This document shows, one piece after another, positions 26,728 to 31,642 of a stretch of DNA of 31,642 bases (position 1 is its first letter; each line of letters starts with the position of its first letter). The notes under the pieces are model-generated. The model ran no database searches, was not told where the DNA came from, and saw nothing but the letters and a program-made list of their open reading frames with translations. The position numbers and the translations under genes were made by a program. Source of the stretch: Rhodospirillales bacterium (GTDB lineage: Bacteria; Pseudomonadota; Alphaproteobacteria; Acetobacterales; Acetobacteraceae); contig JAGXAV010000001.1 of assembly GCA_018971455.1 (NCBI GenBank), forward strand, positions 1-31,642, written 5' to 3'.

Positions 26728-27837
26728 TCAGGCACCAACCGGCAGGAACTTGGTCAGCGACAGGGACTGCGTGCCGGCAATGAGCTGGTAGGATGCCTGC
26801 AACTGCGTCTGCACTTGCGTGAGTTTCGACAGGGTGGCCGCCATATCGACATCCTCAGCCCCCGAGACTTGGGACTGCAACGCGGTGGTCGTGTTCGACA
26901 ATCCGGTTTTCGTGGTCTGCAACGAAGTCTGGCGGTTTCCCATCACGCCGGCATCACCATTGAGGGCGGTGATTGCGTCTCCGAGGCTGGTATGCGTATC
27001 GGCAACCAGCTGCGAGAAGCCAGTGACATTGGCCTGGCTGCTGGTCATGGCGCCAATGGTGGCCAGTGCGCGCATAATGTCGCGGGTGTAGGAGCCTGTG
27101 GTCGATGTGCCGCTCGAGGTGATGTCACCATTGCCGCTGGCGAGGAGGCCACTTGGAACGAACTGCCCGGGTCCGACCTGGACCATGCTGCGCAAGCCGG
27201 CGAGCGCCGCGCTTCCCTGCGACATATTGGCCGAAAATGGTGACGTCGTGGGCGCATTCGACCCGCCAATGGCGAGCGTGGCCGCAATCGTCGCGGTCGC
27301 CCCTGCCCCGGACAGTCCGGCCACGGCACTGGCGATTTGTGCCGAGAAGCCGGAGCTGAGGATATGATCCGCATTTGGGACTGGTGGATTGAGGCTGTCC
27401 TGACCACCAAATACGTAAATCGCCCCGTCCTGGCTGTTGAGCAGGCCGGCCACCTGTGTGAGCGCATCGCGCGCTGACGCGGCCACGCTGTCAATGGTCG
27501 CTGGGTCAAGCCCATTGAGGTTGTTCGTCTGGGCAAAGAAATTGCTGGCGATCTGCGAGATCTGCGACAGCGCCGTCTGCGCCACCTGCATTTGGCCGCT
27601 CACCGCATCGACATTTGCGGACCATGTCTGCTGCTGCAAAATGAGCGGATTGAGGTTGATGGAGGTTGACGCCGTGGCGCCCAGCCCCGCGTAGGTGGTG
27701 GTAATCTTGCCGCTGCCGATTTGTGCCGTCAGCGTGTCCAGCTGTTTTCGGATCTGGCTGCTATCGGTGATCAGCTGCCCGAGGCGGCCAACCGGAGAGT
27801 TGGTGTAACCAGGCGCCTGAGTGACAACACCGGACAT
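26728..27837 (-). CDS. flgL: Flagellar hook-filament junction protein FlgL
   Basis: This 369-residue protein has a flagellin-like N-terminal coiled coil (GRLGQLITDSSQIRKQLDTLTAQIGSGKI) and a C-terminal helix pair (EDVDMAATLSKLTQVQTQLQASYQLIAGTQSLSL), with a Gly/Ser/Ala-rich centre (GAIYVFGGQDSLNPPVP is the typical FlgL turn). FlgL joins the FlgK ring to the filament and is exported by the flagellar type III apparatus without a cleaved signal. The start ATG 27837 is fixed by a near-perfect AGGAGG; the longer frame reaching back to 27876 overlaps flgK and is rejected. It lies eight bases after flgK. Confidence 0.9.
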   Translation of the reverse strand: MSGVVTQAPGYTNSPVGRLGQLITDSSQIRKQLDTLTAQIGSGKITTTYAGLGATASTSINLNPLILQQQTWSANVDAVSGQMQVAQTALSQISQIASNFFAQTNNLNGLDPATIDSVAASARDALTQVAGLLNSQDGAIYVFGGQDSLNPPVPNADHILSSGFSAQIASAVAGLSGAGATATIAATLAIGGSNAPTTSPFSANMSQGSAALAGLRSMVQVGPGQFVPSGLLASGNGDITSSGTSTTGSYTRDIMRALATIGAMTSSQANVTGFSQLVADTHTSLGDAITALNGDAGVMGNRQTSLQTTKTGLSNTTTALQSQVSGAEDVDMAATLSKLTQVQTQLQASYQLIAGTQSLSLTKFLPVGA

Positions 27838-27845
27838 AACACCTC

Positions 27846-29387
27846 CTATGGCACCATTTGCAGCAATTGGGTCCATAACGCCTGAACCACGGAAATCACC
27901 TTGGCATTGGCGCCATAGGCATTCTGAAGCTGAATCATGCTCGACATCTCGGTGTCCATGCTGACTCCGCTGGCCGCCGAAACCTTTGACTGCAGGCTGC
28001 TCTGCACACCGTGTGCCATGGAGAGCTGGGTCGTTGCCGCGGCGCTGTCCTGGGCCTGGCTGCCGACGATCAATCCGGCAAAGGAAGCCAGATCAGTCGG
28101 TGCCAGAAACGGTGCGGCCAAAGTGCCGGCGACACCAAGACCGGTCACCGCGGGGGCCGGCTGCGGCACGCCGGCCTGGGCCTGGCTGCCCAGGGCGTAG
28201 GTCAGCACACGGATGATCAGGATGTTGAACCCGGCGGGGCCGCTGGCCGAATTGGGGGTGAAGGCGCTCGCTCCCGTGGCGCTTCCGGCCACGGAGGCAG
28301 TGCCATCGCGCACCAAGGTGGGGTTGGCCTGCACCGCGGGGTTGACCTGGATGGTTCCCGCATAGCCAAGATAGCCCGACTGAGTTGGCACACCGGTCGA
28401 AGTCGGGATGGCGCCGCTCGCGTCGGTGAACAGCGTCAATCCCTGCGCGGCAACTCTGTTGGAGATTGTCGAGGCGAATTCATCAAGCTCGGCCTGATAG
28501 GTCGGCAAGGTCTGGTCGCGCAGGGTGATGTTGGCCCCGATGCTTCCACCGCCATTCTGGCCGGCGGAAAGCTGATTGGTAACGTCAACCCCGTTCAGGG
28601 TCACTTCCGGTACGCCCCCTCCCGGATAGGAGAGGCTCGGGCCCATGGCGGCCGCCTGCGCTGCGAGCGGCGGCTGTGTGCCATGCGTCGGCAGCGTGAG
28701 GCCGGAGGGAGTGATCAGCGTGGCATCGCCGTTGGGTTGGGCGATCATGCGCACATCAACGTATTGCGACAGCGTGTGCAACGCCGCGTCGCGCTGGTTT
28801 TGCAAATCGGCGGTGCTTTGGCCCGCGGCTTGAAGGCGGATGATCTGGTCGCTCAGCCCGCCAATCTGCGCGAGCGTGGCATTCACGGTCTGTACACCAC
28901 TGACGATGCCGTCCTGTGCGCTCTGGCGCGCCGTCTGTATTGAGGAGGAAAGTCCATTGATCTGCGCCGCCAGGCGTTGCGCGGCCGCCACCACCGCTTG
29001 TTGCTGCGTCTGGTTCGAAGGATCGTTGCCGAGGGTCGAGAAGGCCGCCTGCATTTTTCCCAGAAGACTCGCGAGATCGCCGCCGCTGCCAGGCGCGGCC
29101 TGCACGCCGTCGATCTGCTGGAGCGCCGCCTGCCTGGTGGTCAGGCCAGTCACCACACCATTCTGGGTCGTCAGGAGCGCCTGCATTTGCGGATCGACGA
29201 CCCGGCCCACCGCGCCAGTGGCAACCCCGAGGCCCTGCCCGCCAGCCGTCACGCTGGTCTGTGTGGCGATTTCGCGCGCATAATCCGGCGTGGTCGCGTT
29301 GGAGACATTCTGTGACACCACGGCGAGCTGTCGGCTGATATTGCCGAGGCCGCCATTGGCGATGGAAAAGGCGCCGAACAGGCTCAT
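27846..29387 (-). CDS. flgK: Flagellar hook-associated protein FlgK
   Basis: This 513-residue protein begins MSLFGAFSIANGGLGNISRQLAVVSQNVSNATTPDYAREIA, the conserved rod/hook-type N-terminus with SNATTPDYAR, and ends with the matching C-terminal helix SMDTEMSSMIQLQNAYGANAKVI. The coiled-coil region (about residues 85-200, e.g. LSSSIQTARQSAQDGIVSG) is typical of FlgK. It caps the hook and forms the first junction ring. ATG 29387 has a loosely spaced GAGG upstream. It follows flgE after 40 bases with no terminator, so flgE-flgK-flgL is one operon. Confidence 0.92.
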   Translation of the reverse strand: MSLFGAFSIANGGLGNISRQLAVVSQNVSNATTPDYAREIATQTSVTAGGQGLGVATGAVGRVVDPQMQALLTTQNGVVTGLTTRQAALQQIDGVQAAPGSGGDLASLLGKMQAAFSTLGNDPSNQTQQQAVVAAAQRLAAQINGLSSSIQTARQSAQDGIVSGVQTVNATLAQIGGLSDQIIRLQAAGQSTADLQNQRDAALHTLSQYVDVRMIAQPNGDATLITPSGLTLPTHGTQPPLAAQAAAMGPSLSYPGGGVPEVTLNGVDVTNQLSAGQNGGGSIGANITLRDQTLPTYQAELDEFASTISNRVAAQGLTLFTDASGAIPTSTGVPTQSGYLGYAGTIQVNPAVQANPTLVRDGTASVAGSATGASAFTPNSASGPAGFNILIIRVLTYALGSQAQAGVPQPAPAVTGLGVAGTLAAPFLAPTDLASFAGLIVGSQAQDSAAATTQLSMAHGVQSSLQSKVSAASGVSMDTEMSSMIQLQNAYGANAKVISVVQALWTQLLQMVP

Positions 29388-29427
29388 TTAACATGCTGCC
29401 TCATCGCCATGCACCCACCGCCCCGCC

Positions 29428-30771
29428 TCAGCGCTTCATGTCGATGGTTGCCTGCAACAACTGGTCGGCCGTGGTGATCAGCTTGGCGTTGGCCGAGTAG
29501 GCATTCTGCGCCACAATCAGCTTGCTGAACTCGCTGGCGATGTCGACGTTGGATTGTTCGACCGAGCCGGTGACGATGTTGCCGGCACCGTTGGTTCCGG
29601 CATCGCCGGTCAATGGCGTGCCGGAATCGACCGTCGCGGTGAAGGACTGGCCATCCTGGCGCTGCAAGGCATCAGGATTGTTGAAGGTGACAATGGGAAC
29701 GCGGGCGATCACGCGCGACTGGCCATTGTCGTAATTGACCGAAATATCGCCCGTGGACTTGGTACTGACGCTGCTGAAACTGCCCGGAGGCACGCCGTTC
29801 TGGGTGATGCCACGCAGACTGTAGGTTGAACCGGCGAATTGCGTCACACCGTTGGACTGACCGAAATTGCCGAGACTGAGATTGATCGACTGGTTGGTGC
29901 CGGCGGTGAACTGGGTGGAGAAAGTGAGCGTCGCCGGCGTCCCTGCCGGGCCGGATGCCAACCCGCTCACCGTGCCGTAATCCGACACCGGGTTGCTCAG
30001 CGACTGGATGGTGCCATCGGGCCCGAAAGCCACCTGCGCCGTGCCGAGCACGCGGTTGCCGCTGGCGTCGGTCACCGCGGCGGTCGGCGTCGCATTCTTG
30101 TCGTCCGGGGAGACAATCTGCACCGTCCAGCTATTCGCCGACCCGCTGACCTGCGACCAGTTGAGCGTCATCACATGCGCGGTTCCAAGACTGTCGTAGA
30201 CGCTGATCTGCGAGGAGACGGGCGTGCCCACCGTTGGGGTCGCCGGCAGATTGGCAGCCAAGGTAAGTTGGCTGGTCGCGACGGGATTGAACACGCTCTG
30301 ACTGACCTGAATCGGTGCGACCGCATTGCGGTCCACCACGCCGGTGGCCGGATTGACACTCCAGCCATTCAGGTATTCGCCAGCGCTGTTGACCAGGTAA
30401 CCGCTTTTGTCCATCTGGAAGTCGCCGGCGCGCGAATAGTACGGCGTCGGGGAGAAAGCCACCTGGCCGGCGGTGCTGCCAACCGGATGACTGACCGGGA
30501 AGAACCCCTGCCCGGCGATGGCCAGACCCAACGGGTCGTTGCTTTGCGCCACCGTGCCCTGCACGTTGTTGGTGTAGGCTGGCGAGGCAACGACGGCGCC
30601 GGGGTCGTTGACGGTGGCGGTGCTGGTCGTCAGATAATCGGCGAATGACGTGTCGGTTCCCTTGAACCCGACTGTCTGACTGTTGGCGATGTTGTCGCTG
30701 ATGTTGCCGAATGAGATCGACTGCGCATTCAGCCCGCTGATGGCGGTGTTCATGGCCCCGGCAATGGACAT
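29428..30771 (-). CDS. flgE: Flagellar hook protein FlgE
   Basis: This 447-residue protein starts MSIAGAMNTAISGLNAQSISFGNISDNIANSQTVGFKGTDTSF, with the ANSxTxGFK signature of rod/hook proteins, and ends SNVDIASEFSKLIVAQNAYSANAKLITTADQLLQATIDMKR, the conserved axial-protein C-terminus. The middle has the FlgE D2-type segment (SQISVYDSLGTAHVMTLNWSQV). It is the subunit of the hook, exported by the flagellar secretion system. ATG 30771 is preceded by AGGAGAG. A near-consensus sigma54 promoter lies about 60 bases upstream of the predicted leader start and heads the flgE-flgK-flgL operon. Confidence 0.95.
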   Translation of the reverse strand: MSIAGAMNTAISGLNAQSISFGNISDNIANSQTVGFKGTDTSFADYLTTSTATVNDPGAVVASPAYTNNVQGTVAQSNDPLGLAIAGQGFFPVSHPVGSTAGQVAFSPTPYYSRAGDFQMDKSGYLVNSAGEYLNGWSVNPATGVVDRNAVAPIQVSQSVFNPVATSQLTLAANLPATPTVGTPVSSQISVYDSLGTAHVMTLNWSQVSGSANSWTVQIVSPDDKNATPTAAVTDASGNRVLGTAQVAFGPDGTIQSLSNPVSDYGTVSGLASGPAGTPATLTFSTQFTAGTNQSINLSLGNFGQSNGVTQFAGSTYSLRGITQNGVPPGSFSSVSTKSTGDISVNYDNGQSRVIARVPIVTFNNPDALQRQDGQSFTATVDSGTPLTGDAGTNGAGNIVTGSVEQSNVDIASEFSKLIVAQNAYSANAKLITTADQLLQATIDMKR

Positions 30772-30843
30772 CGCGCTCTCCTGTCTCGACGGGACGCAAC
30801 GCGGTCACCCACCGCCCCGATGATGAACCTCGCGGGGCTCAAA

Positions 30844-30858
30844 GCAGGTTGCGTGCCA
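30844..30858 (-). promoter_or_regulatory. Sigma54 promoter of flgE-flgK-flgL
   Basis: The minus strand reads TGGCACGCAACCTGC, matching TGGCACG-N4-TTGC at every consensus position but one (C for the first T of the -12 box). A transcript would start near 30832, giving a leader of about 60 bases before flgE. Hook operons in alphaproteobacteria are known to use sigma54 with a FlbD-type activator. Confidence 0.82.
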
Positions 30859-30920
30859 GCGATCGCGGCCGCTCAATCCAACGAATTTGCCACCCCTTCC
30901 AACGCGGCATACGCCGTCAT

Positions 30921-30942
30921 CCGGCAAAATCGACCGGGCAAA
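30921..30942. repeat. Direct repeat, candidate activator (enhancer) site
   Basis: CCGGCAAA (30921-30928) and CCGGGCAAA (30934-30942) repeat at a 13-base step. They sit between the two divergent sigma54 promoters, where an enhancer protein such as FlbD would be expected to bind. The first copy with following bases also forms CCGG-N9-CCGG. That they bind a regulator is an inference. Confidence 0.35.
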
Positions 30943-31011
30943 CCATGCCGCACGGCGCGGTCGCGTCTGGCTCAAGGTCAAAATCCCGGGCACCCGGCAC
31001 TCCGCGCCGCA

Positions 31012-31026
31012 CGGCACGATAGTTGC
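31012..31026 (+). promoter_or_regulatory. Sigma54 promoter of the fliK-like gene
   Basis: CGGCACGATAGTTGC agrees with TGGCACG-N4-TTGC at all positions except the first base, and the following base is the preferred T. A transcript would start near 31038, leaving a leader of about 57 bases before ATG 31095. It faces away from the flgE promoter, with about 150 bases between the two. Confidence 0.78.
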
Positions 31027-31094
31027 TGATCCCCATCCGCTGGCATGGAGCATCTGTGGCGGAATGACCGGGATCTCATGATGAGTTGTCTGCG

Positions 31095-31642
31095 ATGAGC
31101 GCGACACAGGCTGTGACGGGCGGACCGCCTCCGGCGCAGCGTGGCGCGGTCCCTTCACTGTCGTCCCCACCGCAGGAATCGGGTCTTGCGCCAGCCGCCG
31201 GACCTGTCGGCGGGCAACCAGGCACGACAACAGCTGGCAATGCCCCTCATGCCACCGGCGCCGCTGATTTCCTGACCGCGTTGATGCACTCGATGCGCAG
31301 CCCACAAGCAGCGTCGTCGCCTGCCCTCGCCACCACCCCGCCAGCCATTGTCGCGACGAGCGCTCCACCGACAGCGCCGCCGGCGCCGGCCGCCAGTAAG
31401 ACTGGTGTCCCGGGACACAAGACAACGCCAGCCAAGACAGCGGCGCGCAAGGAGACACCCGGCACGACGGCGATATCCGCTCAGGCGCCGGACCTGCCAA
31501 CCGGCGCGCTTGCCGCGCTGACGCTGACCGTCCCGGCACCGACGGTTGCGGCCACGCCCGTCACCGGTGGGCCAGCGGCACCAGCCCCGACCTCGTCGCG
31601 GCCCAATGCCGCGGCACTCGACCCGGCAGGCACGAAGGCCGG
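31095..31642 (+). CDS. Probable FliK-like hook-length control protein (3' partial)
   Basis: From ATG 31095 the frame is open to the end of the window (182 complete codons). The visible part begins MSATQAVTGGPPPAQRGAV and is dominated by Ala, Pro, Thr, Ser and Gly, with a short ordered-looking patch GADFLTALMHSM near residue 60. Low-complexity, Pro/Ala/Thr-rich N-terminal halves are usual in FliK, the secreted molecular ruler that sets hook length. Its divergence from flgE and its near-consensus sigma54 promoter support this. The diagnostic FliK C-terminal domain is outside the window, so another exported flagellar or unrelated low-complexity protein is possible. The Shine-Dalgarno is poor. 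An upstream six-codon frame (31078-31098) ends in a TGA overlapping the start codon. Confidence 0.6.
   Translation, partial: MSATQAVTGGPPPAQRGAVPSLSSPPQESGLAPAAGPVGGQPGTTTAGNAPHATGAADFLTALMHSMRSPQAASSPALATTPPAIVATSAPPTAPPAPAASKTGVPGHKTTPAKTAARKETPGTTAISAQAPDLPTGALAALTLTVPAPTVAATPVTGGPAAPAPTSSRPNAAALDPAGTKA

Larger units (their letters stand above)
30772..31094. promoter_or_regulatory. Divergent flgE / fliK-like intergenic region
   Basis: These 323 bases hold no credible gene. They contain the flgE sigma54 promoter (minus), a central direct repeat, the sigma54 promoter of the plus-strand gene and both leaders. A 69-codon plus frame at 30820-31029 crosses both promoters and is considered chance. 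Confidence 0.7.

Noticed and set aside
29395..29409. Sigma54-like TGGC-N9-GC element just before flgK (minus strand)
   Set aside because: Spacing fits, but a transcript would start at or beyond the flgK start codon, and the -12 side is poor.
30820..31029. 69-codon plus-strand frame in the flgE/fliK intergenic region
   Set aside because: It spans both sigma54 promoters and the flgE leader, with no recognisable protein features.
31155..31539. Minus-strand frames opposite the fliK-like gene
   Set aside because: Mirror frames of the Ala/Pro/Thr-rich plus-strand coding region, rich in Arg and Gly, with no start signals.

Overview
The window is GC-rich DNA from an alphaproteobacterium, most likely Rhodospirillales/Acetobacteraceae. 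The phylum-level call rests on the FlbT/FlaF pair next to flagellin, sigma54-type flagellar promoters, the imuA-imuB-dnaE2 cassette and the fused ATP-grasp/alpha-E protein. The family-level call is a softer impression from overall protein character. Coding density is very high, neighbouring genes often overlap by 1-4 bases, and most long antisense frames are GC-driven shadows. I see no tRNA, rRNA, insertion sequence, CRISPR array or integrase.

Layout. (1) 1-5285, plus strand: the SOS mutagenesis cassette imuA (5' end missing), imuB and dnaE2, translationally coupled. (2) 5433-6383: a rhodanese facing an Hsp20 chaperone across a 12-bp perfect hairpin. A FixK/FNR-like palindrome lies upstream of hsp20. 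(3) 6535-14984, minus strand: a stand-alone response-regulator receiver, a DauA-like FAD oxidoreductase, a giant transglutaminase/DUF2126 protein, a circularly permuted ATP-grasp/alpha-E fusion and a small transglutaminase-like protein. The last three form the transglutaminase/ATP-grasp/alpha-E module, for which a peptide-tagging role has been proposed in the literature; no Anbu-type peptidase is present here. (4) 14985-15743: a divergent AT-rich intergenic region and two tiny single-pass membrane proteins. (5) 15789-19923, plus strand: three overlapping genes for an exported alpha/beta hydrolase, a polytopic membrane protein carrying a spermidine-synthase/methyltransferase-like domain, and a Tat-exported isoaspartate-methyltransferase homologue. 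This is the least understood unit and my main candidate for an undescribed system. (6) 19913-31642: a late flagellar cluster. On the minus strand run flgE, flgK, flgL, flagellin, flbT, flaF, a TPR-methyltransferase, a TPR-GT41 (OGT/SPINDLY-like, FlmG-like) glycosyltransferase and a GT2 glycosyltransferase. On the plus strand the 5' part of a fliK-like gene runs off the end.

How it works together. flgE and the fliK-like gene diverge from a 323-bp region holding two near-consensus -24/-12 sigma54 promoters on opposite strands, so hook protein and the presumed hook-length ruler would be switched on together. Downstream come the hook-filament junction proteins, the filament protein, its alphaproteobacterial post-transcriptional regulators (FlbT, FlaF), and then enzymes that look suited to glycosylating flagellin and perhaps methylating it or its glycan. 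The glycosylation assignment is inferred from domain architecture and position.
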